Below, piece by piece: positions 5,335 to 11,692 of a DNA stretch of 11,694 bases (within the stretch, counting starts at the first letter, position 1; every line of letters starts with the position of its first letter). The stretch is from Candidatus Bathyarchaeota archaeon (lineage in GTDB: Archaea > Thermoproteota > Bathyarchaeia > TCS64). The stretch lies in the NCBI GenBank assembly GCA_003662205.1, contig QMXQ01000028.1, forward strand, positions 1-11,694, read 5' to 3'. The notes under the pieces are model-generated. The model made no database searches. It saw only the letters and a list, made by a program, of their open reading frames with translations, and was not told the DNA's origin. The translations under genes were made by a program, and so were the position numbers.

Positions 5335-6555
5335 ATGGCGGTCAGCTTTCTACGGGGGCTCAGGGACGTCTGGAGACGGCAGACGAGGAACTGGAGAACC
5401 GTCGTCACCCGTCAGGTTTTCAACCGATTCTTCAACCAGCTGACCCTGCAGTACTCCAACATCTACATACGCGAGCTCGGCGCCTCTCCCGTCGAGCTTG
5501 GGGCGGTCAACAGCGCCTCCGGCATCGGCAGCACCCTCATAGCCCTCCCCCTCGGTTTCCTCCAAGACCGATATAGCGTGAGAAAGATATACCTATCCGG
5601 CGTGGCGCTGCTGACGCTGGTGCCGCTGCTCTACGCGGTGGCCTACCGCTGGGAGTTCATCGCACCAGCCATCCTCATATCGGGCCTCGGCATGCGGCTG
5701 GGCTCCTGCGTCGTCATCTGCGACCTATCGCTCCCGAACGAGGACCGAGCCACGGGGAAGGCCCTGTGTGAGGGCATCGGCGCCCTGCCGACGCTGTTCG
5801 CGCCGACCATAGCCGCCATCCTGATCACGTGGTTCGGCGGCATAAACGTGGAGGGGATCAGGCCCCTATACTGGATGCAATTTGCCGCCCGCATAATACT
5901 GTTCATCTACGTCGCCGCCGTGATGACGGAGATCGTCAGACCGAAGCGGAAGCTGGGGAAGGCGAGCCCGGTGGGCGACTTCAAGGAGGTCTTCAGACGG
6001 GGCACCGCCGTGAAGCGGTGGCTGCTCTTCCTCTCGCTCAACATGTTCACCAGCACTATGATGACCACCTTCCGGTACCCCTACGCCTACGAGGTGAAAG
6101 GCGCAAGCCAGTTCATCATCGGCGGCATCGCCACGGCCATGACCCTAACCGAGGCGGTGTTCGCCACGCCGATAGGGCGGCTGGCCGACAGAATCGGGCG
6201 CAAGAAGACCTTCTACCTGCTGACCCCCCTCTTCAGCCTGGCCAACCTCATCTTCATACTCGCCCCCTCCCCCGCGTATCTCCTACTGGCTGGCCTCCTC
6301 CTCGGCTTCCGGATGATCACGGGCTTCGCCTACGGCTCCATGACCCCCGAGCTCATGCCTCCCGACTGCATGGGCAGATGGAGGGGGCTCATAGGCCTGT
6401 GCACGGGGCTGGCGACGATACCCGCCCCCATCGTCGGCGGCCTCATATGGGAGCACCTGGGCCCCGGGTGGGTCTTCATCATTCCCACCCTCATCGACAT
6501 GTTCCTGCGGCTACCCCTGCTCTACACTGTTCCGGAGACGCTGAAAAAAACATAG
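5335..6555 (+). CDS. MFS transporter, 12 membrane helices, substrate unknown
   Basis: 406 residues of the major facilitator superfamily. After a basic cytosolic N-terminus (LRDVWRRQTRNWR), two six-helix halves can be traced. The motif A loops are visible: GFLQDRYSVRK (74-84) between helices 2 and 3, and a canonical GRLADRIGRKK (281-291) between helices 8 and 9. The central cytosolic loop is short and basic (VRPKRKLGKASPVGDF, 201-216). There is no substrate signature I can read; the general layout resembles archaeal drug-efflux or sugar-type MFS proteins. ATG 5335 is used; an in-frame TTG at 5323 could be a leaderless start, since the TATA-like box at 5295-5303 puts the transcript start near 5325. 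It stands alone, convergent with the zinc-ribbon gene, with only 39 nt between the stops. Confidence 0.9.
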   Translation: MAVSFLRGLRDVWRRQTRNWRTVVTRQVFNRFFNQLTLQYSNIYIRELGASPVELGAVNSASGIGSTLIALPLGFLQDRYSVRKIYLSGVALLTLVPLLYAVAYRWEFIAPAILISGLGMRLGSCVVICDLSLPNEDRATGKALCEGIGALPTLFAPTIAAILITWFGGINVEGIRPLYWMQFAARIILFIYVAAVMTEIVRPKRKLGKASPVGDFKEVFRRGTAVKRWLLFLSLNMFTSTMMTTFRYPYAYEVKGASQFIIGGIATAMTLTEAVFATPIGRLADRIGRKKTFYLLTPLFSLANLIFILAPSPAYLLLAGLLLGFRMITGFAYGSMTPELMPPDCMGRWRGLIGLCTGLATIPAPIVGGLIWEHLGPGWVFIIPTLIDMFLRLPLLYTVPETLKKT

Positions 6556-6594
6556 GTTAGCTTTCTCGGGAACTTGGACGGTGAACTGAGAAGT

Positions 6595-6792
6595 TTATCT
6601 TGCGGGTAGCATGTTGGCGCCGCACTTCGGGCATTTAGTCTCGACGCAGGGGACGCCGCGTACGTGGGGGACTCGGGTTCCACAGTTCGGGCAGACGCAC
6701 TCGCTCGGGCCGCCGATGCCCTGCCGTCTGCCGCCTCTGCCCCGGCCGTATCCTCTACCGCTCAAATCTTGCACCTCGCGATCAAGGCGCAT
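6595..6792 (-). CDS. small zinc-ribbon protein with Gly/Arg-rich N-terminus
   Basis: 65 residues. The N-terminal third is GRGYGRGRGGRRQG-type low complexity. The C-terminal part is a zinc ribbon with CPNCG (C34, C37) and CPKCG (C54, C57), separated by VPHVRGVPC. Two further cysteines (C32, C49) might add a ligand or a redox pair. I recall proteins of this shape, a Gly-rich head with a CPNCG/CPKCG ribbon, near NifX-like and MinD-ferredoxin genes in anaerobes, and the Gly/Arg segment echoes two products of the NifX operon here. It lies 27 nt after the radical SAM gene and may be co-transcribed. A TATA-like TATTTAAA only about 10 bp before this ATG would fit a shorter leaderless form starting at GTG 6774 or TTG 6765. 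Confidence 0.8.
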   Translation of the reverse strand: MRLDREVQDLSGRGYGRGRGGRRQGIGGPSECVCPNCGTRVPHVRGVPCVETKCPKCGANMLPAR

Positions 6793-6799
6793 CCCGCCT

Positions 6800-6807
6800 T
6801 TTAAATA
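6800..6807 (-). promoter_or_regulatory. possible internal TATA-like box before the zinc-ribbon gene
   Basis: TATTTAAA on the minus strand in the 27-nt gap after the radical SAM gene. The implied start (near 6777) falls inside the annotated zinc-ribbon reading frame. Either the protein starts downstream at a GTG or TTG, or the box is fortuitous. Confidence 0.3.
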
Positions 6808-6819
6808 GTGAGTTCGAGA

Positions 6820-7767
6820 CTAACCAGGGCGGCTCGGCAGCCTCCTCATGTAGAACTTCCGCCCCTGATACTCTATCTCGACGAGCCTGTCCTCCTTGAT
6901 CAGCCTCTCGACGGTGTCCCAACCCGAGTCCGCCTTCGAGAGCAGCTTATCGACACTTTCCTCTCTCATGGGATGCACGGAGGTGATGCTGAGGAGGTCG
7001 TCCTCGACGCTCCCCGTGAAAGCGAACGCGTTCCCCTCGTATCCAATCAGGTACTCGACATGCCTCAGCTTCCCATCAAATATATGGTATGTTCGGGTCA
7101 AGGCCCTCTCGTCCGCGGGTTTCACCCAGCTTTCCGCCGGGGGCCTCGTGGGTATCGCTATATAGGCCTTGTCCGGTCTCAGCTCCGCCAAGAAGCTAGC
7201 TATCTTTTCGGCCTCCGAGGCGCTATCGTTGAGGTCGCGGATGAGCATCGTCTCCGTCGCCAGCTCGCCCTTGAAGTCATCAGCGAACTCCTTCATTCCC
7301 TCCAAAACCACCTCATGCTTCAACGCCTTATGAGGCCGATTGACCCCCCGCCAGAGGCCCTCGGTCACGGCGTCGACCTTCATGGAGACCCAGTCCGCAT
7401 CCAGCAGGTCCCTCCTAACGTCGTCGCGCCACATCAGCGACGCGTTCGAGATCACAGCTATCTTTATTCCCAAGGGTTTCAGAAGCCCGATCATCCTTCC
7501 GAGGTTGAGGTCCAGCGTGGGCTCGCCGTCAGGGACGAATGTTAGGTAGTCCACGCGCTCCCCTCTCTCCTGCGCCTTAACGATCTGTCCCTCAACCTCC
7601 CCGACGATCTCCTCGGGAGGATAGAACTCGCGCCGCTCAGATCGCATCGTAATCGTGCGGCCGAGCTGGCAGTAGACGCAGGAGTAGGTGCATATCTTCG
7701 GGGGGATGTGATTTATCCCTAGGCTACGCCCTAACCGCCGGGACGGAACCGGGCCATAGGCTCTCAT
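6820..7767 (-). CDS. radical SAM protein, COG0731-like, with C-terminal winged helix
   Basis: 315 residues. It starts MRAYGPVPSRRLGRSLGIN, a signature of a COG0731-type radical SAM family. The [4Fe-4S]/SAM motif is C26-x3-C30-x2-C33 (CTYSCVYC), followed by YLTFVPDGEPTLD (the GEPT-type loop contacting SAM) and VISNASL. The last 70 residues (DLLSITSVHPMREESVDKLL to GRKFYMRRL) read as a small winged-helix domain. COG0731 is sometimes labelled tRNA wybutosine synthetase, but members with this N-terminus and tail have no established substrate, so I leave the reaction open. It is not NifB: the NifX domain and NifB-type flanks are absent. ATG 7767 has GGGAG at 7-nt spacing, with a TATA-like ATTATAAG at 7801-7808. 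First gene of a probable pair with the zinc ribbon. Confidence 0.88.
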   Translation of the reverse strand: MRAYGPVPSRRLGRSLGINHIPPKICTYSCVYCQLGRTITMRSERREFYPPEEIVGEVEGQIVKAQERGERVDYLTFVPDGEPTLDLNLGRMIGLLKPLGIKIAVISNASLMWRDDVRRDLLDADWVSMKVDAVTEGLWRGVNRPHKALKHEVVLEGMKEFADDFKGELATETMLIRDLNDSASEAEKIASFLAELRPDKAYIAIPTRPPAESWVKPADERALTRTYHIFDGKLRHVEYLIGYEGNAFAFTGSVEDDLLSITSVHPMREESVDKLLSKADSGWDTVERLIKEDRLVEIEYQGRKFYMRRLPSRPG

Positions 7768-7800
7768 CTTCCAGCTCCCTGACTTAGGTTATCTTGTTGG

Positions 7801-7808
7801 CTTATAAT
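7801..7808 (-). promoter_or_regulatory. TATA-like box for the radical SAM gene
   Basis: ATTATAAG on the minus strand, about 37 bp before the ATG at 7767. The predicted transcript start near 7778 keeps the GGGAG ribosome site within the message. Confidence 0.5.
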
Positions 7809-7868
7809 CTTGATTCCTTTGCGCCCTCGTGCGAGAATCGTCCACTTGTCCTAACCGTCTGCCGCCTT

Positions 7869-8618
7869 TTAGGCGAATAAGTTGTCCAGCAGCATCATGA
7901 CGATGAAGCCGATGATCAAACCGAAGGTTGCCTCCCGTTCGAACCCCTTCCGATGACTCTCCGGGATCATCTCGTCGCTTACCACAAAGATCATGGCGCC
8001 AGCTGCGAAGGCCAGTCCCCAGGGCAATATGGGACGGGATAAGGAAACCATCGCGACACCAAGCAGGCCCCCGACGGGTTCAACTAGGCCCGTGAGGGTC
8101 GCGTACCCCAGAGCTCTGCCGCGGCTGTATCCTTCACGGAGTAAGGGAAACGCCACCGCCGAGCCTTCCGGTATATTCTGGAGGCCTATCGCCGTAGCTA
8201 TAATAAGGCCTCTCGCGATGTCTCCGCCACCGAAGCTCACTCCTACCGCCATTCCCTCAGGGAAATTATGGATAGTTATGGCTATGATGAACAGCCATAG
8301 ACGTGCCAACCTTGATGAAGGCCCTTCAGGGCCGGAGACGAAGTGGGCGTGGGGGGTAAAACGGTCGATGAGGTGGAGGGTTAAAGCACCTATCGCGAGG
8401 CCCACAACCGCGACCCATACACTACCTAGCTCGATGGCAGGGACGATGAGGCTGAAGGAGGAGGCGGCGAGCATAACGCCCGCGGCGAAGCCGAGCATCA
8501 CGTCAAGGAGACGATCTGAGATCCGCCTGAAAAACAGGACGGGCACAGCTCCTGCCCCAGTCGCAAGGCCAGCAGCGAGACTAGCTGTGAACCCGAGTTT
8601 AATTACTTCCACGTCCAA
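7869..8618 (-). CDS. ZIP family divalent metal transporter
   Basis: 249 residues with about eight hydrophobic helices and no signal peptide. Signature metal-site motifs lie in the two central helices: HNFPEG (117-122) and QNIPEG (147-152), as in GufA/ZupT-like ZIP proteins that import Zn, Fe or Mn. The loop before the first motif carries HPHAHF-like histidines (RFTPHAHFVSG, 86-96), a possible cytosolic metal-sensing or relay site. A third conserved stretch, VEPVGGLLG (179-187), is also typical of the family. The start is TTG 8618 (GTG 8612 is the alternative); no in-frame ATG lies upstream. A TATA-like TATGTATAG at 8642-8650 places the transcript start near 8620, so the mRNA may be leaderless. 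It stands alone. Metal preference cannot be told from sequence. Confidence 0.93.
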   Translation of the reverse strand: MDVEVIKLGFTASLAAGLATGAGAVPVLFFRRISDRLLDVMLGFAAGVMLAASSFSLIVPAIELGSVWVAVVGLAIGALTLHLIDRFTPHAHFVSGPEGPSSRLARLWLFIIAITIHNFPEGMAVGVSFGGGDIARGLIIATAIGLQNIPEGSAVAFPLLREGYSRGRALGYATLTGLVEPVGGLLGVAMVSLSRPILPWGLAFAAGAMIFVVSDEMIPESHRKGFEREATFGLIIGFIVMMLLDNLFA

Positions 8619-8641
8619 ATCATGCCATCCCTTCGAACACC

Positions 8642-8650
8642 CTATACATA
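8642..8650 (-). promoter_or_regulatory. TATA-like box for the ZIP gene
   Basis: TATGTATAG on the minus strand, centred about 28 bp before the TTG at 8618. This suggests transcription starts at or within a few bases of the start codon. Confidence 0.45.
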
Positions 8651-8681
8651 AGAGGGAAGAAAATGCAAGGTTGGCGCGCGA

Positions 8682-8689
8682 CTTATAGG
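8682..8689 (+). promoter_or_regulatory. TATA-like boxes for the racemase gene (distal; proximal at 8754-8761)
   Basis: CTTATAGG here would give a start near 8712 and an 80-nt leader containing the GGTGA ribosome site. AAATATAC at 8754-8761 would give a start near 8784, cutting into that ribosome site. I favour the distal box for the full message but cannot decide from sequence. Confidence 0.3.
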
Positions 8690-8792
8690 TAGTATCAGCG
8701 GTTCACCTTGTTCCTTCCCATCGTCGGTTAGATGAGGAGTCATCATCGGATTGAAATATACGGAAAGTAGATCATCATAAGGTGAACTTCTC

Positions 8793-9488
8793 ATGTATAA
8801 GAAGATCGGCATTTTGGGCGGCTTGACCCCCGAGTCCACTGTCACCTACTACCAGCATATCGTGAGGAGGTACCAGAGGCAGTTCGGGGATCATGGCTAC
8901 CCAGAGATCATCATCTACAGCGTGAGTTTCCAGAGATTCGAGGACTGGATGGTCGCGGAAGACTGGGACAGCATAAGGGAGGCCCTCCTTAAGGGGCTGG
9001 AGAGCCTCGGCGCCGCGGGGGCGGACTTCGCCGTCATCGCTACGAACACCATGCACATCGTCTTCGACTATCTGCAGGAGAGATCACCCATCCCCCTCAT
9101 CAGCATCATCGACGCGACGGCCGAAGCCATCAAGAAGGAGGGGATGGACACGGTGGGCCTCATGGGGACACGCTTCACCATGGAGAAGCCCTTCTACAAG
9201 GAGGGGCTGGCGAGGCATGGGATCGAAGCCCTTGTTCCAGAGAAGGCGGACAGGGATTACATAAACAAGATAGTCTTCGAGGAGCTTTCAAGGGGCCTGC
9301 TCCGCTCGGAGTCCCGGGAAGGGTTCCTAAAGATCATCGACCGCCTGGTGGAGAGAGGGGCGCAGGGCATCGTCCTCGGATGCACTGAGATACCGCTCCT
9401 GGTCACACAGGAGCACACATCGGTGAAGATTTTCGACACTGCCACGATCCACGCGGATAAGGCGCTTGACTTCGCCATAACCCCTTGA
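8793..9488 (+). CDS. aspartate/glutamate racemase family, YgeA-type (Thr/Cys active site)
   Basis: 231 residues, two similar alpha/beta halves, PLP-independent racemase family. The N-terminus KKIGILGGLTPESTVTYY is typical. The active-site loops are ATNTMH (83-88) and GCTEI (196-200). In archaeal aspartate racemases such as the Pyrococcus enzyme both acid/base residues are Cys, but here the first position is Thr84 and the second Cys197. That is the asymmetric Thr/Cys pair of E. coli YgeA (L-Asp/Glu-specific racemase). Other segments also follow YgeA closely: GTRFTMEKPFY, DYINKIVFEELSRG and FDTATIHADKAL. It probably makes D-Asp or D-Glu from the L-form. ATG 8793 has GGTGA at 7-nt spacing. Single gene, ended by a T-tract; no peptidoglycan genes are nearby to suggest the use of the product. 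Confidence 0.9.
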   Translation: MYKKIGILGGLTPESTVTYYQHIVRRYQRQFGDHGYPEIIIYSVSFQRFEDWMVAEDWDSIREALLKGLESLGAAGADFAVIATNTMHIVFDYLQERSPIPLISIIDATAEAIKKEGMDTVGLMGTRFTMEKPFYKEGLARHGIEALVPEKADRDYINKIVFEELSRGLLRSESREGFLKIIDRLVERGAQGIVLGCTEIPLLVTQEHTSVKIFDTATIHADKALDFAITP

Positions 9489-9498
9489 TCAACTCCTC

Positions 9499-9523
9499 TT
9501 TTTGTAGCAGGTTATGGGCCTGC
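9499..9523 (+). terminator. T-tract and small hairpin after the racemase gene
   Basis: T5 at 9499-9503, eleven bases past the stop, is followed by GCAGG (9507-9511) and CCTGC (9519-9523), which pair around a short loop. The T-tract serves the plus strand. The hairpin sits between the convergent transcripts and could act on either. Confidence 0.4.
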
Positions 9524-9574
9524 ATTATATCGGCTGAGAAGTCTACCTCTCGCTCTCCACTTCCTGGCTCCTCT

Positions 9575-10438
9575 TCACAATCCCAGGTGTAGCTTTACCC
9601 GACTCCAGGTCTCCTTTATCGCGTTGGATGCCGGAGCCCCCGGCGCATACTCGACGACGGGGAGGCCTGCGACCATCGCCCTCGTGACCTCGGGGTCGAA
9701 GGGGACGAGGCCGACGACCTCTACTCCGTTCTCGGCGCAGAACTCCTCGATGTCCTCCGTGTTTTTATGGTTTAGGTCGTGCTTGTTTATGCAGACCAGC
9801 GGGTCCACCTTGAAGTGGCGGAGGAGCCCCAGCGCCCGCTTGAGGTCGTGGATGCCCGAGAGGGTCGGCTCCACAACCACGAGTCCGGCGTCGATCTCCG
9901 AGAGGGAAGCGATGACGGGGCACCCGATGCCCGGCGGCCCATCGACGAGCACCAGGTCTCGCCCCTTCTCCTCGGCCAGCCTCTTGGCGTTCTGCCTCAC
10001 GAGGGTGACGAGCTTCCCCGAGTTCTCCATTCCCGGCTTCAGCCTAGCGTGGCTCATGGGGCCGAACCGCGTCCGAGAGATATAGGCGTGACCGCAGACC
10101 CGATCGACGAAATCGATAGCCTTGACGGGGCAGACATAGACACATACACCGCAACCCTCGCATTGGATGGGGTCGACCTTGAAGTCGTGGATGGCGTTGA
10201 AGCGGCATTTCTCCTCGCAGAGCCCGCACCGGGTGCACCGGTCGGAATCGATGACTGCGAGTTTCAGCCCTTTGAACTCGACGGTCTGCTCCACCTCAGG
10301 CTTCAGCAACAGGTGCAGGTTTGAGGCGTCCACGTCGCAGTCGGCGAAGACCGCGTTCCGAGAGAGGGCCGCGAAGGATGCTGTGATCGTTGTCTTCCCC
10401 GTTCCGCCTTTGCCGCTGAGGATGGTGATCTGCTTCAT
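9575..10438 (-). CDS. MinD-type P-loop ATPase with inserted 2x[4Fe-4S] ferredoxin domain (second of pair)
   Basis: 287 residues, COG1149 type. Deviant Walker A SGKGGTGKT (8-16), switch I DCDVDASNLHLLL (33-45) and DGPPGIGCPV (166-175) give the SIMIBI ATPase core. A ferredoxin-like insert carries C68-x2-C71-x2-C74-x3-C78 and C93-x2-C96-x2-C99-x3-C103, enough for two [4Fe-4S] clusters. HDLKRALGLLRHF and the INKHDLN nucleotide-base motif follow. ATP-driven cluster handling or positioning together with NifX-like partners is the likely role, as for the Desulfovibrio ORP-associated ATPases. ATG 10438 overlaps the upstream TGA (ATGA at 10435-10438), so translation is coupled. A longer upstream frame would run into the neighbouring gene and is not used. 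It is paralogous to that neighbour; a heterodimer is inferred. Confidence 0.95.
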   Translation of the reverse strand: MKQITILSGKGGTGKTTITASFAALSRNAVFADCDVDASNLHLLLKPEVEQTVEFKGLKLAVIDSDRCTRCGLCEEKCRFNAIHDFKVDPIQCEGCGVCVYVCPVKAIDFVDRVCGHAYISRTRFGPMSHARLKPGMENSGKLVTLVRQNAKRLAEEKGRDLVLVDGPPGIGCPVIASLSEIDAGLVVVEPTLSGIHDLKRALGLLRHFKVDPLVCINKHDLNHKNTEDIEEFCAENGVEVVGLVPFDPEVTRAMVAGLPVVEYAPGAPASNAIKETWSRVKLHLGL

Positions 10439-11268
10439 TGGATCGCCGCCTCTATCCTTTCGGCGAGATCTCTGAAGCGCCGTCGCCACTCGGGCATCTC
10501 CTCGACGAAGGGAATACCCCGAGAGTAGAGCTCCGCGATCCTCCGGTCGTAAGGGATCTCCATCATGATTGGAATGCCCTGTTCCTCGCAGAACCGGTAG
10601 ACGCCGCGGTCGCCGATGCCGCTGAAGTTGACGACCACGCCCATGGGGACGCCCAGCTGCCGAACGACCTCTACCGCCACCTCCAGGTCGTGGAGGCCGA
10701 AGGGCGTCGGCTCCGTCACCAACAGGCAGAAGTTGCTACCCTGGACAGTCTCGACGACCGGACAGGCGGCCCCCGGCGGGGAGTCCAGGATCACCGTTCC
10801 CTCCTCCCACATATGGTGTTTGACGGCGGCGATGATGGGAACCGCTAGGGGCTCCCCCACCTCCAGCTCACCGTAGACGAGTTCCACGTCCCCAGGGGAG
10901 CACTTATGAACCCTACCGATCTGCCTCGGCTCCTCTACGATGGCGTCCCGGGGGCAGACGATGCTGCAGCCGCCGCAGCTGTGACAGAGCTCGGGGAAAA
11001 CGAGAGCGGTCTCCCCGGCGACGAAAAGGGCGTGGTACTGACAGAAGCGGGCGCACTTTCCGCAATAGTCACATCGGTCCTCAAGGATGCGGGGGACGAG
11101 CACCTCGACGGCCTCGACCTCCTCGGCCTCAGGTTTCAGTAGGATGTGAGCGTTGGGCTCCTCCACATCACAGTCTAGGACCTGCGCCTCCCCCAGGGAT
11201 AGGGCGAGGTTGACAGCCACCGATGTCTTGCCGGTTCCGCCCTTCCCGCTGGCGACGGCAATCTTCAC
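10435..11268 (-). CDS. MinD-type P-loop ATPase with inserted 2x[4Fe-4S] ferredoxin domain (first of pair)
   Basis: 277 residues, COG1149 type. ASGKGGTGKT contains the deviant Walker A (7-15). DCDVEEPNAHILL (32-44) and LDSPPGAACPV (161-171) complete the ATPase core. The ferredoxin insert has C66-x2-C69-x2-C72-x3-C76 (CDYCGKCARFC) and C95-x2-C98-x2-C101-x3-C105 (CHSCGGCSIVC), two intact [4Fe-4S] sites. A Cys also sits in the PPGxxCPV loop, as in its partner, near the nucleotide. The C-terminal half has TEPTPFGLHDLEVAVEVVRQL and VVNFSGIGD. GTG start, with GAGGG about 8 nt upstream. It begins 17 nt after the NifX-like gene and overlaps the next ATPase by 4 nt. Such pairs travel with NifX-like genes in anaerobes, consistent with Fe-S or mixed-metal cluster maturation. 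Confidence 0.95.
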   Translation of the reverse strand: MKIAVASGKGGTGKTSVAVNLALSLGEAQVLDCDVEEPNAHILLKPEAEEVEAVEVLVPRILEDRCDYCGKCARFCQYHALFVAGETALVFPELCHSCGGCSIVCPRDAIVEEPRQIGRVHKCSPGDVELVYGELEVGEPLAVPIIAAVKHHMWEEGTVILDSPPGAACPVVETVQGSNFCLLVTEPTPFGLHDLEVAVEVVRQLGVPMGVVVNFSGIGDRGVYRFCEEQGIPIMMEIPYDRRIAELYSRGIPFVEEMPEWRRRFRDLAERIEAAIQ

Positions 11269-11285
11269 CAGCGAACCCTCGACGC

Positions 11286-11648
11286 CTAGCGGTGCTGGGC
11301 GTGGAGGCAGCCCTCGGTCAGCTCCCTGAGCTCCCCCTTGAGAAACAGATCAACGTTCTCCTCGGCCCGGCTCCCCGCCGCCTGAAGCACGGCCACACCC
11401 TCGCTCTGGAACCAGTCTAAGGCCCTTGGCCCCATGCCCACGGTGATGACCGCGTCAGGCCCAAGCTGCAGGATGCGATCCGGCGGGAGACCCGTGCCCC
11501 CGAAGTGCTCGCTATCATTGGGGACAAGCCCCCTGTCCACAATCGCCCCTTCCTTCAGCTCATACCACGCGAAGTAGGGTGCCCTACCGAAGTGCCCCGA
11601 GAGGCGCTCGCCCCGCTCATCGGCGACAGGTATAACGATCCTAACCAC
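11286..11648 (-). CDS. NifX-like (MTH1175-type) protein, first gene of the ATPase operon
   Basis: 120 residues of the NifX/NifB-C fold with the standard site intact: RIVIPVADERGERLSGHFGRAPYFAWYEL, so HFGRAPYF is at 19-26. GTGLPPDRILQLGPDAVITVGMG and VDLFLKGEL are the usual later motifs. It ends TEGCLHAQHR, a Cys/His tail that might bind metal. GTG 11648 is preferred to GTG 11663: GGAGGAG lies 6 nt before the former and overlaps the latter, and a TATA-like TTTATATG at 11685-11692 predicts a transcript start near 11662. Compared with the two NifX-like proteins at 4313-5229 this is the most typical in sequence. It leads the operon with two ferredoxin-ATPases, which are presumably its partners in cluster loading or transfer. 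Confidence 0.92.
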   Translation of the reverse strand: MVRIVIPVADERGERLSGHFGRAPYFAWYELKEGAIVDRGLVPNDSEHFGGTGLPPDRILQLGPDAVITVGMGPRALDWFQSEGVAVLQAAGSRAEENVDLFLKGELRELTEGCLHAQHR

Positions 11649-11684
11649 ATCCTTCTCCTCCACTCAGCTAACTGAAACCAGGAA

Positions 11685-11692
11685 CATATAAA
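11685..11692 (-). promoter_or_regulatory. TATA-like box for the NifX/ATPase operon
   Basis: TTTATATG on the minus strand. The implied transcript start near 11662 leaves GGAGGAG and GTG 11648 as the working ribosome site and start codon. Confidence 0.5.

Noticed and set aside
10439..10489. A longer N-terminus for the second ferredoxin-ATPase
   Set aside because: The extra 17 residues lie within the upstream ATPase gene and are Arg-rich without family similarity. The MKQITILSGKGG start with ATGA coupling fits the family.
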